This document shows, one piece after another, positions 42,303-53,428 of a DNA stretch of 64,000 nt. This DNA comes from Gaertneriomyces semiglobifer (lineage: Eukaryota > Chytridiomycota > Chytridiomycetes > Spizellomycetales > Spizellomycetaceae): NCBI GenBank assembly GCA_025558075.1, contig JAHLKF010000013.1, forward strand, positions 434,001 through 498,000, given 5' to 3'. The notes beneath the pieces were generated by a model. The model was not told where the DNA came from. It saw only the letters and a program-made list of their open reading frames with translations, and did no database searches. The translations under genes and the position numbers were made by a program. Each line of letters begins with the position of its first letter. The stretch's first letter is position 1.

Positions 42303-42698
42303 ATGTCCGACTTCTGCGTCAAGTGCCACGAACCCATCAAATCCAACAAACGCATCACTTCTTGCAACCACCTCTACCATGCTGCCTGTGCCATCCACGA
42401 AGATACTTGGAAGTGCAAGGCACCTGGGTGCGATACGCTCCTGTTCCTCATTGGCTACCGATTGTACTGTCGCCAAAACTGCACCCTTTGCACGGACAAG
42501 AACTACACGCTCTATAGAATGCTCAACTGCCAGTGCCTTCTCTGCGGTGACTGCTTACCTCTTATCGTTCGTGCTGAGGGATTCCGCTGCCCCACCTGCG
42601 ACCTGTATCAGGATTGCAACGGGACCCCACCTACCGATTACCCCGCGAACATCCGTCGAGTCAAAGCCGATGAAGAAGAAGAAGAAGAAGAAGAATAA
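42303..42698 (+). CDS. Double RING-like zinc protein 1 (131 residues)
   Basis: Starts MSDFCVKCHEPIKSNKR. The first metal cluster is CX2C…CX1HX2HX2C…CX4C (CVKC; CNHLYHAAC; CKAPGC), a RING-H2-like spacing. The second is all Cys: CTLC…CQCLLCGDC…CPTC. It ends in a polyglutamate tail. Such small intronless RING proteins act as ubiquitin ligases or viral regulators; no partner can be named. It is paralogous to the next gene and shares its upstream element. Confidence 0.75.
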   Translation: MSDFCVKCHEPIKSNKRITSCNHLYHAACAIHEDTWKCKAPGCDTLLFLIGYRLYCRQNCTLCTDKNYTLYRMLNCQCLLCGDCLPLIVRAEGFRCPTCDLYQDCNGTPPTDYPANIRRVKADEEEEEEEE

Positions 42699-42750
42699 CG
42701 ATACTCAATTCATCAGATTAGTTTGTACTGTATAATCAACGTCTGAAAAA

Positions 42751-42768
42751 CATAAAAGGACCTGGTCC
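42751..42768 (+). promoter_or_regulatory. TATA-like box plus palindrome upstream of RING gene 2
   Basis: CATAAAAGGACCTGGTCC, 53 bp before the ATG at 42822. It has the same palindrome, with the same spacing to the AT-rich box, as at 42248. Confidence 0.6.
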
Positions 42769-42821
42769 ACTGACGATCCCCCTTACCTTCTTCTCATTCC
42801 TCTCACAGAGTCCCATCAACA

Positions 42822-43124
42822 ATGCCCGACTTGTGCCATACGTGCCTGAAACCTGTCGAATCTGACAAAGTCATGACTTACTGCAAACACCTCTATCATC
42901 CTTCCTGCGCGATCCGTGATCATCCTTGGGTGTGTGAGGCACCTGGCTGCGATACGCTGCTCTACATCGATGACTACCGACTGTACTTTCGTCGACCTTG
43001 CTGTCTGTGCGGTACCAAGGTCCATCCGCTTTACCGACTACTCAGCTGTGAGTGCCTGTTGTGTACCGATTGCTTTTCTACCATAACCGACGAAGCTGAA
43101 TTACGCTGCCCCAACTGTGATTAG
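42822..43124 (+). CDS. Double RING-like zinc protein 2 (100 residues)
   Basis: MPDLCHTCLKPVESDK…, with the same cysteine/histidine layout as the neighbour: CHTC, CKHLYHPSC, CEAPGC, then CCLC, CECLLCTDC, CPNC. It ends directly after the last cluster and lacks the acidic tail. A tandem duplicate of the upstream gene, clearly diverged but with the full set of metal ligands retained, so probably under selection until recently. Confidence 0.75.
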   Translation: MPDLCHTCLKPVESDKVMTYCKHLYHPSCAIRDHPWVCEAPGCDTLLYIDDYRLYFRRPCCLCGTKVHPLYRLLSCECLLCTDCFSTITDEAELRCPNCD

Positions 43125-43897
43125 GTACACTAAATAATATGGTACAGAACAATAATACTATACGTTGTAACAAAGAGCCTTGACCCTCGGTTCATTGTCT
43201 GTATCACACCCCTGCCCGCCAGTTCTATTTCCGGCACCGCGTCCGGCTAAATTGCACGCTCCGTTCCGTTGACTCAGAGACGCGGTACACGCTCTTCATC
43301 GATAACCTGACTAAGCAATTAGCGTAACTGTGCACACAGCAATAACCCTAACCATAACGTGTTTAATTCCTCGCCAGCCAGACGCGAGTCAGTAAATGTG
43401 GCACAGCCATGATGTTACAAGTTGCTCTCCCAACTTCCCCCCGTAAGAAGGCCGCAGGTTAGTACACTATAAAATCAGTGAAGTTTGATACAGAAAATCA
43501 GTGAAGTCTCGCGATGTTGCACTGCAAGGTGTCTCGACAATGGAGTAGACATTCCAAACTTGTCAAGTGTTTCGTCCCTTGACATGGAATCTAAAGGTTG
43601 CCTAATGTCCCTTAATTCAGTCAGAAATGTTTGACTCAATTAGTAACCATTGAGTTGCAAAGTGTTTCAGAGAGTCAAAAGTGTTTCTGAGAGTCAAAAA
43701 GTGTCATTGGGTGTTTCAAGGTGTCATTGGGTGTTTCAAAGAGTCAAAGGTGTCATTGGGCATTTCAATTCCAAATTGTGACAACGCCTGAACCGAAACA
43801 CTTGGGTGTTCATTAAAAATCACTGGCATGAATAAAGTACAGAAATATTTGTATGCTTACTATCAGAAACCGATAAAAAATCACTGGAAAGGACAAG
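43125..43897. repeat. AT-rich region with short degenerate tandem repeats
   Basis: At about 43650-43770 units such as GTGTCATTGGGTGTTTCAA and GTGTTTC(A/T)GAGAGTCAAA recur in direct orientation. No coding capacity is seen. Base composition is noticeably more AT-rich than the flanks. Confidence 0.55.
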
Positions 43898-44170
43898 ATG
43901 GCGAACTTCTTTAACAGACTACGAAGCAGTGCTCGAGGTTTTATGAAGAACCTTCCAATGAATGTAACAAAAACTCGAGGTTTCTTATCAACAGTGGGAA
44001 CGAGTGCAAGCAAAGTGAAGCATCTGCTTCAACATGTGAACCAAGGTGTTCAAAGTAATGAAGTCTTCGGAAAGGAGATAGAACAGTTTAGCTCGAAAGG
44101 GTCATCACTAGGAGAGCTAGGGTTAAGGAAAGTAGGAGAAGTCGCAGGAGGGACGGATAAGTTTGATTAA
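43898..44170 (+). CDS. Small basic protein (90 residues), unrecognised
   Basis: MANFFNRLRSSARGFMKN…: the N-terminal half is basic and amphipathic and the C-terminal half Gly/Glu-rich (SSLGELGLRKVGEVAGG). One exon, preceded by a purine-rich GGAAAGGACAAG. It lies in an AT-rich island between the RING genes and tRNA-Asp. It looks like a genuine small protein, but no family is recognised. Confidence 0.4.
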   Translation: MANFFNRLRSSARGFMKNLPMNVTKTRGFLSTVGTSASKVKHLLQHVNQGVQSNEVFGKEIEQFSSKGSSLGELGLRKVGEVAGGTDKFD

Positions 44171-44544
44171 CACATGCAAACATTTGGGGTGTGATAAGGA
44201 CAAGCTTGTTTGCAAAAGAGGGGTTGTTTAAATTTAAAACAGGGTTGTCTAAAAAGGGTGCATTAAGGGTGCACCCTACGATTGACACAAGAGTAAAGGA
44301 CTTGGGGTGCAGTTGGAGAAAATCGAAGTGCACCCTCGAATGAAAGAGGTTGAGGTTGATTCGAGTCAAAAGGGATAGAAAGTGATCCCAGCACAGGTTG
44401 ACAATGCTAGTTAGCATTAAGACTGGTCACATAAATGGGACATGTACCCGCTATGTTATTACGACATCAGAGACTGTGAAGCAAATCAAACAGCAGGGTG
44501 GAGGACAACGTACAATTGTACGATTGTTGTAAGATCCCAGCCTG
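44171..44544. other. AT-rich intergenic stretch
   Basis: It contains a near-duplicate phrase (GGGTGCATTAAGGGTGCACCC) with a small inverted repeat. No gene is seen. Confidence 0.4.
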
Positions 44545-44616
44545 TCCCAGATAGTATAGTGGCTAGTATCTCCCCCTGTCACGGGGAAGACCTGGGTTCG
44601 ATTCCCAGTCTGGGAG
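44545..44616 (+). tRNA. tRNA-Asp (anticodon GTC)
   Basis: A 72-nt cloverleaf: acceptor TCCCAGA pairs with TCTGGGA, the D arm contains TAGTATAGTGGCTAGTA, the anticodon arm is CCCCCTGTCACGGGG with GTC, and the T arm is CTGGGTTCGATTCCCAG. The discriminator is G. There is no intron. A T-run (CTTCTTTTTTCGC) follows at once, as a Pol III terminator. Confidence 0.95.
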
Positions 44617-44888
44617 CTTCTTTTTTCGCTTTTTTCGGTCGGACTAGGATGATATTGTTGTGGACGAGGTTTCGAGAATTCCTGCGGCAGCTAAGGTGCA
44701 CTCCGCCACTCACACTCAATGGTTCCAAGCGTCAAGTCAAACAGCGAAGACGCCACAAGTCCGCGGAACGGCCGTATAGGTACACAGGCGTGGCCCTAAG
44801 TGTGTCGGGCACTGCTTACTTAGGAAGAAGTAACAATTACAAATTCATAAAAACCTTTATATATATGTACATATATCCGTATCAAACG

Positions 44889-46793
44889 TTATTTGCTGGC
44901 AGCGGTCTTCGCACCACTTCCAGCCTTGTGCCCGTCTGCCCGGGCACCATGGTATCCTCCTCGACCTCCCCGACCGCCATTCATCCCGCGGTTGTGATAC
45001 TCTCCGCGACCGCGGCCAGCCCCATCTTGGAATTCACGTCGTGGCGGGCCATATTGTCCCCCTTGCGCTCCTCCCTGACGCTGGTTAAACGTGCGAGGCT
45101 TACGACGTTCCTCAGCGTGCACTGTGACACCGTTCACAGTGAATGATTTGCCGATAGCTTTCTGTGCATGTTCAACGGAGGTGAATTGCACAAACGCAAT
45201 ACCCTAATAAGCGATACATCAATTTATAATCGTTGACCACTTGCCAATAGCAGCAGCTCACCTTGCTAGGAAAATGATCAACGTGCTGAACTGTGCCAAC
45301 TTTGCTGAAAGTGTTATGAAGACCTTGTCGGTCAACTGCTTCCGTGATGCCTCTGATGTATATGGAGTACTTCTCCTCGTCTTGTCTGGGCTGTTGTTGG
45401 CCTTGTGGAGCACGCTTATTCTGACGCCCCTGAACTTCACGGAATCCGTCTTCCTTATGTTCGGTAACGGCTTCGCTATTTGGCTCCTCCTGCGCCTTCT
45501 CTGCCTGCTTAGCAGGAGAAGTAGGACGTTGAGAAGTCGCAGTGTTAGGCTTGGGCTGAGTCGACGAAGGAGTCGGAGCTTTGGTGGGGGCGACATCAGC
45601 TTTTGTCGGTTTGCTGGTTGTCGCGATCAAGCTTGCCCAGGTCTTTGGTTTCGAAGGTTCGGCCACGGGGGTCGGGGTGGGAGTGGAAGTCGTGGCAGAT
45701 GCTACCGGAACGGCACGCTTGGGGGTAGCGCCATTGGTTTGTGCTGCAGTACCTGGTGCGACTGATTTCGCATTGTCGCTCTGTTCCGTAGCGGACGGCT
45801 TCGGCTTTGAAACTGCGCCCCAAGGTGACTTGGGCTCGGCAGTTGCCGCCGGAGGCTCCGGAGAACGGGGTATGCGTTCCCGCTCCGGGCTTTTGTGTCG
45901 TTCGACTGCTGGAACGACCTCAGGCGCCGGCGCGTCCGCAGGAACCTGGACAGGAGCCGCGGGCTCCTCTCTGGCAATTTTTATGGGCGAAGGACTGCGT
46001 GCCTTCTCAGTATTTTTACGAGTTTGAGCAGTTGAATCCGGTTCGGGGGATTTTGGGGTGGCATCCTGGAAGTGGACGGGAGCATGTGTCTCCGGCGAAA
46101 ACATATCCTGAGGTTCCACACCTCCTGTCGGGTCTTCCGACTCCTCATACTCGTTATCAATATCCTCCTTCAGGAATCGGAAAATGTCATTCAAAACGTA
46201 GTACCCATTCGGTTGCTCAGCCAGAAAAAAGGTCTGTGCAAACTTGTGGGAAGAACCGTCATTGTTCGACATTTCTCCAAGAACCTGGACTACGATACCT
46301 CCATTAAAGGAGGCTTGACTGTCGACATTGGAGATTAAAACCTTGCAGTCGTGGAAGTCGAGCTCAATAATTCGGTCGTGAATTTCCTGTGAACGAAGGT
46401 TAGCCGTCTTCAGGAAAAATGTCCATTGAAGGATCCAGCACTCTCACCTTTTGACCCTGACAAGTTCTGACACTAGCATCCCCTTCATGGCCGTGCAAAA
46501 AGTAAGATTTCTTGCTGTAAAAGCAATGGAGGCGTTCGGGGTTCCGGTTCAAGAATGTGTAGTACTCTTGAACAAAGAGCCATCCAACCTCGAAAGCGTC
46601 GATCTACAGCGAAATACCCAATCTTAGCGCTCAAGATTGTCCATGGCACACTGTATGGCTATGCGATGCGCGTGTTTTTGCATTCTCACAGAATAGCCCA
46701 TATAACCAGTACGAGGTCGGCCAGATCTACATTACGTACCTTTGGCTTTTCCTTGTCAGCCGACGCGGCAGTGTTGGAAATAGCGGCAGTCAT
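44889..46793 (-). CDS. G3BP/Rasputin-like protein: NTF2 domain, RRM, RGG tail
   Basis: Four exons in phase: 46793-46740, 46603-46448, 46386-45262 and 45203-44889, giving 549 residues. The NTF2-like domain is read from FEVGWLFVQEYYTFLNRNP through ELDFHDCKVLISNV to AQTFFLAEQPNGYYVLNDIF. A long acidic/Pro/Ala-rich disordered middle follows. An RRM (YSIYIRGI…GIAFVQFTS, split by the last intron) and an RGG/Gly-rich tail end the protein. This architecture is that of G3BP (animals) and of fungal relatives linked to the Bre5/Nxt3 deubiquitinase cofactors and stress granules; the protein binds RNA in the cytoplasm. All splice sites are GT-AG. Confidence 0.93.
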
Positions 46794-47597
46794 TTCTTGC
46801 ACTTTCTATATCTTGAAACCAAAAGAGGCGTCGTGAGTACCACCATCACACATTGCCACTTTTGCCAATCACCTCCACGCACGATAGATCTTCAAGCTGT
46901 ACGATCAGTGGCGAAGGGGAAAACAGCGGATGGTTGAACTGAGCAGTAGCAGTGGTAACTCTGATGTAGACGCTGCTCTCTGCGATGATGCGAGCGACAA
47001 TGAATGTACGGAGTAGACAAAGGGAGGGAGCAGGAAGGGGAGAAAGAGGGGGCGAACGACGAGGGGGGCGAGGGGGATGGTCAATGATGAGTCTCGTCCT
47101 CCAAAGACATTGACGCTGGGACCCTAGCACCAAGGCGCGCGCTAACATACAACTCTCCGACAGGAACTACTGTTACTATTACAACGCAGGCACCAAACGA
47201 TGGCTGCTCACCATATGCGTTGCCGCGGTGGCAACGTATGTGAAGATGCTTTGAACGAATGCTGTCCAGCTAGCACGAGGGGTATTCAGTCTGGCGTCTG
47301 CTGCAGGGAAACTATGGTTTCAGTGATATTTTTATCAAAGTACCGCCAAGCAGTTCCATCTGCTTTGCGCAACTGACACCCCGATTCATCACTTCGAACA
47401 AGACGTCGAGTGACATCCGCTGAAGACTAGCATCGCACCATCAATGCATAAGTGCTGATGCCGCCCCAACTACACTCATTTATTCCCACTATGTATCTAT
47501 TTCCACCTGGACGGTGGGATCTCCGCAACACGCGGTTGTCCACTCACGCGTTTGGTAAAGTTTACCTCCAAAAAACCGACCAACACCGTGCAAAAAT
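46794..47597. promoter_or_regulatory. Divergent intergenic region between G3BP-like and LRR-IQ genes
   Basis: About 800 bp separating two divergent start codons. ORFs here are short and low-complexity. It presumably contains both promoters; no clear element was identified. Confidence 0.4.
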
Positions 47598-50500
47598 ATG
47601 GACGATTTCGATGTCGAGGAGGCTATTCAAAAAGAATTGAAAGCATTGGAAGATGCCGAAGTAGGTCTCTTACTGATCTAAGCGTGCTTCTACTTTTATG
47701 TCAGCGGTGCTAAAATCTTGCCTCTAACTGCAGCGATTAGACCACACCGTTGAATTTCAGGAACAGACCGGTGGCAATGAATTAGTTGAGGAACCACTAC
47801 TGCTCGAAGATACGTTGGAGGTTAGCGGTGGCTTTTGACTGTGTACTCACGGCTGTCCGCTCAAGCTCTCCGCTAGCAATTACCATCCTGGAAGGAGTAC
47901 CTCCAAACAATCGCAAGCAGACAGTCTTTGTTGGATGTCTCGGGTGCTCTGGAACATGATGCTACAGCGGAAGAATCTGGCGTTGCGCAGTCAATGGCCA
48001 ATGCAGATAGTCCGCCATCGGACGTACTCGCGACCACCGAGGATCCTGGGTACGACTGTTTCCGTGTTCCCACGCCACGCTTATTAACTGACTCACCTTC
48101 GGCAGACTAGCTCTTCTGCAAGTATGTTATCTCAGTGGGGCCTTCGTAAGGGATGCACGTATATACGAACTCCTCATCTCTTGCAGCAATGGACGGACCC
48201 CGGACTGGAGTCCGAACTGGCATCCAGCATGAGGTGAGTCGACCTTTATGAGCAAACGCTACACTGTCTGACGCCTACTAGGGACTTACAGGAAAAGTCT
48301 TCAAGCGAGAGCGCCATATTAGAAGCGCTTCAACAGGCCGCTGAGGCTGCGGGGGTGCTTGAGACCACACCCTCGCCACGCGAAGCAATGATATTAGCCA
48401 CAGTTGCATCGGAAAACCTAGCTCACGGCTCTCAACCCCGACATGATGCTTGTGTGAAAGGAGTTCGACTCAGCGGTAATGTTGGCGGCGAACAAACGAC
48501 GGGCCCCGTGCCGTCAAAGTCTGAGAGCGTGCCGGCGACTGCTGTAGAGGACGAGGTAATTGAGTGTTGTGACTTTTGGGGCGTCTCGGGCGCACTCATC
48601 GGACATTACCGCAGGAGAGACAATTGCTGCTTGCAGAGGAGAAAAGCCTTCAAGCGGAATATGAGTATCTTACCGGGCGACAACGAGAAGAAGCTGGCGA
48701 ACAATCAAAGCTGCAGTTTCGGCTGGACTCCTTCGCGGCAACAAGGAATGCGCAAGTCCGTGTTTTGAGAGAATATAAGAAGGAATTGCGAGAATTGCAA
48801 GATAGAGCGCGGAAGCTTAGTAGTTGGCTCGGTACTGACGGTCGGAACATATACGAAAAAGAAAGAGAAAGAAGCGCCTCCTTGGTTCTCCGTGTCAATA
48901 ATGTATGTGATGTTATGGTTGAGATAAGGTTTACCATTTGTTGACGGCCAAGGCGGCAGTTGTCGCCCCATTTTGACTCGTTGGGAACAAGAGCTGAGAA
49001 TCATCTTGGTTTAATGAAAAAAGGCGCCGAAGAGCATGAGAGTGAGCTGTCTATTCTGCGTGAGCAACTCAAGCCTATCCAAGAGCAGGTGGAATTGCTG
49101 AGTCCTGGGGTTGAGAACATGCGTCAACAGATAGCGGCGCAGGAAGGGGTGTTGAACGACAAGCGAAGTCGACGAAGCACGCTGCTACTAAAGCAGCTAT
49201 CGCTGGAAGAGACTGTTCGTCAGAAAGAGCTCGATCTCCTTCTTGATAATTTGCGAAAGGAACAACGACGCGAGGAGGTCAAAATGGCTGAATTAATGCA
49301 GTTGGAGTCGCTGGAACTCCAGGAAGCATCTTTGATCAAAGTGTGTGTTGAAATGCTATTCGGAGCAACTGGATGCCAGTGCTTATAATGTCATCGTCCA
49401 TCAGATACCGGACCTGGAAAAGGCACCTAACGTCCGTCACATTGTTCTGGATAAGAATTTACTGAGTGATCTTAAAGGGCTTGAGGCTCTTAAGGACTTG
49501 CGCTCGCTCAGTCTGCAGGTATGTACTGGAGTCCGAAGTGCAGTTTAACGCCTACATTGAAGGTCCAATTGACGTTCACCTCAGAACAACAATTTCGTGA
49601 GCTTGGACCTCGCCTTGTTCTCTGAGTTACGAGTAGTCAATGCTGCAGGGAATCACTTATCTGATGTACAGGTGAGGGCTCCTATTTCTGTGCATCAGGC
49701 GCGCTTAATGTTAATGTGATGCTTGGAAGGGCCTCGAACAAATACGCAACCTTCAGGAGCTCGACCTCTCCGATAACCCGCTACATCATTTGCGATTCCT
49801 ACAGGGAGCTCGTGCCTTGAATGTTTGCAGTTTACGAAACACTCAGGTATGCCTGCCCTGTTTAGCGGTTTTTGTGCAGATGATTTCATGAGTTGCGTTC
49901 AGATTGAAGAACTGCGCTATTTAGAAACTTTGGGGTCGCTTATCTACTTGGACCTTTCGTATAACCGTCTACATGCGCACTCGCTGGATGAGCTGTCGAA
50001 CTGCGACTTATTGACCTACCTTAATTTGTCGCACAATAACTTCCAGCAGTTTCCCCGCACACCTGGTTTTTTGCTAAGCGAGTTGGATGTCAGCTACAAT
50101 AGTATCAGGTATGTCTCTATGCCCGAATAGCTACTACTCTCGGTTTTTGATCTTAACTACCCCAACGTACAGAATGCTTAGCGTTGCTCGATGGTCACCG
50201 CAGTTACGTTACTTGGACGCATCTTTTAACCGCCTTCGTCAGATAGATTCAATGACTATGTGCCCGTTTCTGACGGACCTAAACCTTGCCGACAACTACT
50301 TGTCGGGTGCGTTGCAACCATTGTTGGCTTAACTCAAGGCGCGTCTTGATGAACGACTGGTTGGCAGACATCGGATGCCTGTTCGCAATAGTACCATGTG
50401 TGGCACTACAACACCTAAATCTCACCAACAATCCCCTCACGAAGGATCATAACTTCGAACTGTGTACGGGGGTGCTCTTTCCTCGCTTGAAAACCCTCAA

Positions 50501-52643
50501 TGGGCGAAACGTTGCTGATAAACCATTTCAACTGGGGAGTCCTGTAAAAACAATCAAATGGTGTAAAGCGGCCTATCGTCATTTGGCCCCGCATCGAGGA
50601 GATGAAAGGTTCGTACCGGTTTCCCATGCGTAGACGTTGGTCAATTTGCTGACCATGCGCCAGTAAGGAGTCCAACCTTGTCGCATTAGGAGAGTTTCGC
50701 AGACTGTCGAAGGCCCAAGAAAGAGTAGGCATTTGACTACCATTTGGCATTCGGTGGTGCTCAACATTCATTCTTACCAGACGATAGAAAGCTACATGGG
50801 CCGTCGGTATAAGCCCTTTTTCCAATACTTAGTTTCCGGTTTTGGCAACACCGACGAGAGTGTCAAATCAGCCTTTACCTTGCGAGAACAGCGAGTGTCT
50901 TGGCTGTCGGCCCAATTGCACCAATGTGGCATGGAGATGAACATGTTGATGGACCGCTTCAAACCAAGCTTGTAGATATGCCGTGTTTTTGCCTCTATCA
51001 GCCAGCGTCATCCGCTGAACTGTCACCGTTAGCGACACTGCCGTTGACTGTTCGTTGGAGGAGCTGACGGAACGTATTGATCATGCATCCATCATTACCG
51101 TTCAAGCCTTGTGGCGGGCAAGACAAGCTCGCCGCGCGCGAGTGCTGCGTCTGGCCGGTAAGCCATCTAAGTCGTGGTCCAGGGTGTGGAACTACGCTGA
51201 GTAGAGATAATTTAAGCCTGCCGAACCATTCAACGTTATTGGAAAACGTATGTGTATCGTAAGGTAGCCGCCGCCCAGCTGCGCGAAATGATAGAGCAGG
51301 CAGCCACTCGTATTCAAACCATGTGGCGAGGTGTGTACGCATGCGATTACTGCAGCAATCACTGGACTGACCTCCTCTGCAGGTTACCATGCGCGACAGG
51401 CGGTGAAGCGATTGAAACCCGTCAGGGGCAAGACGTCCAAGTCCAAGAAGCCAACTGTGTCGCATGTTCACTGGCGGAGCGAAGCAGTAACTCCTGTCGC
51501 GGCCCATGATACTCCTGAATCCAGCGATAGTGAGCTCGAAGGTGGGAACATGGCATTGTTTGTTTAGTTGATTCAAACGCTGATGTGTTGTTGGCTACAG
51601 ATGCTGTTTTATTGGATGTGTGGTTACAGGACCTACCTGACGTAGAATTTGATGAGAAGCTGAATGAGTACTTATCGGACGAGCAGTTACATCACTTCAA
51701 AGCGTCAGTTCCTACAGGTAGCTACCTACCGCCAGTAGTTGTTCCTCGCGTCGGGAGCGCAAAGTCTACTGAGACAGCGAGACCGAATGTCGAGTTGGAC
51801 GAAAGAGAAGAACGGCTTCGACACCAGGTTCGTACACGATTAACCGAATTACTACACGTTCACTTATGTTATGTCCTGTCACAGCTGTCGCAATTGCTCG
51901 ATCACCGACGCCCACCATCAAAAGTGATTAAAGCTCGTTCGACTTTTCATGACCTTCTTGTATCTCATGGGGTGGTGCCAGCTCACCATCCACCGAAGCC
52001 AACGGTTGGTGATACTCTTCATCAACCAGAAGGACCGGGTGCGGGCGGATGGACGGCAGAGATGTTACTCGCTCGGCGAGAGCTCCGAGACGGGGGACAG
52101 GGCACTGGTACTATGGAGCAGCGAAATCCAAAAGATTTGGACCATCAGATGCCGCACAACAGAGAAATTGGGAGTGCTAAGGAAGGCATGGCTTTATGGT
52201 AAGGCCAATATATTTGTCATGCACGCATGGAAACAATGCCCATTGTCTTTTTCAGGAAGCAACAGGCCGACCAATTCCATGAGACGTTCCTAAAGAGAGC
52301 AAGAGCTAAGCTTCGCCAACATCGCGAAAGCCAGTCGCATCATCACGAAATGGGAAAGACTCTGCGATCAGTATTGGAGGAGAACGCCCTCGGCCCGGCG
52401 CCAGTTGCAACGATGTATTACTCGTGGGATTTGCATGCACACCTAGTACCACGATCACAGTCAAGCCATCCCTATCGAACCGAAATGCCGAGCGTCGTGG
52501 AGCCTCACAGGACAGTCTTACAGTCTAACGATATCTCAAGTCCGCTAATGGGCCAACGCAGGCTGCTCTTGAACGGGTACCTGACGCAGAAGTTGCATCC
52601 CTTGGGGGTTGCTTCTACCAATGGAACCGCTCAATTTCGGTGA
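47598..52643 (+). CDS. Coiled-coil / leucine-rich repeat / IQ-motif protein (cilium- or centriole-type), many exons
   Basis: It begins MDDFDVEEAIQKELKALED. Exons whose phases fit include 47598-47660, 47734-47820, 47877-48049, 48106-48121, 48187-48233, 48282-48555, 48615-48902 and 48960-49518, then short exons of about one LRR each (49585-49671, 49730-49846, 49903-50108, 50173-50306). Order: acidic N-terminus, long coiled coil (48615-49330), five or six LRRs (LGSLIYLDLSYNRLHAHS; LTYLNLSHNN), an LRR cap, then IQ motifs around 51090-51420 (TVQALWRARQARRARV; IQRYWKTYVYRKV; IQTMWRG|YHARQ), and a helical C-terminus. It resembles LRRIQ1/CEP97-type ciliary or centrosomal proteins. Near 49341, in a GT repeat, the frame is offset by one base, so either an exon was missed or the gene has a lesion. 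Confidence 0.8.
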
Positions 52644-53428
52644 AAATATTCAATACAAGAGAGACCTTGGTGCTTTAACATTAAGCTGGTGGGAAATTGA
52701 TGGGAGGTTCGGAGCGTAGCTGCGACGAATAGTTCAACGAGTCAATAAGAGGTACTGAGAGTGTTCCGCAAAGTCGCGGTTATTCACCTCCCAAACGCTT
52801 CGTGACGGACGCTCCGTAACCTTCTTCTCGTATTTGGATTCCTCTCGTTCCCGAATCAGCCTCTGTTTAGTACCAATTTGAGCAATCGCCCCGGGGTGAA
52901 CCAAGTACAATACAACAATACCTCAGCTTCCCCTTTACTTTTCCGCTTCATCTTCAAGCAGAACTGGAAATCCTCCCGCGCCTCAGAGCAGTCTCTGAAG
53001 GTCCCGTAACGATAGTAGTGCTTAACTTGGGGTATTACAGCTGTGGAAATGAAACGTGATTAAATAACGTGGGCGTAGGTACTTGTCGGGCATCTGTTGA
53101 CTCACTGTAGCATAGTTGCATCTTATCAAAGGCGGCCCACACGCTACAGCTGTAACTCCTTGGTTCGTCATCGCTCCGTTCCGAGCTTCCTAATGGTGAA
53201 TTCTTGGACATGATCGTTTGCTGGCTGATTTGAACAGAAGTTCGTCCACAGCTGGGTTAAGACATATTTATCGATAGGTCACATACACGTGATCCTGCGT
53301 CAGGAATATCGATACACAGAAAGGTATGATAGTACCTCAGCAAACAGTTACGGGTTCCTACAGGTGTGCACAGCACCCCTTACAAGCTAGCAAATGATGG
53401 CATACTCATCCCGACAATGTCAATCTCT
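52644..53428. other. Convergent intergenic region
   Basis: It lies between the 3' ends of the LRR-IQ (+) and GRDP (-) genes. Nothing is recognised. Confidence 0.5.

Noticed and set aside
43700..43770. Possible CRISPR-like array (GTGTCATTGGGTGTTTC repeats)
   Set aside because: Units are degenerate, unevenly spaced and without unique spacers of constant length, in a eukaryotic context.
45241..46307. Plus-strand ORFs over the G3BP-like gene (up to 174 codons)
   Set aside because: They are shadows of the long disordered exon of the minus-strand gene, which has clear NTF2 and RRM domains.
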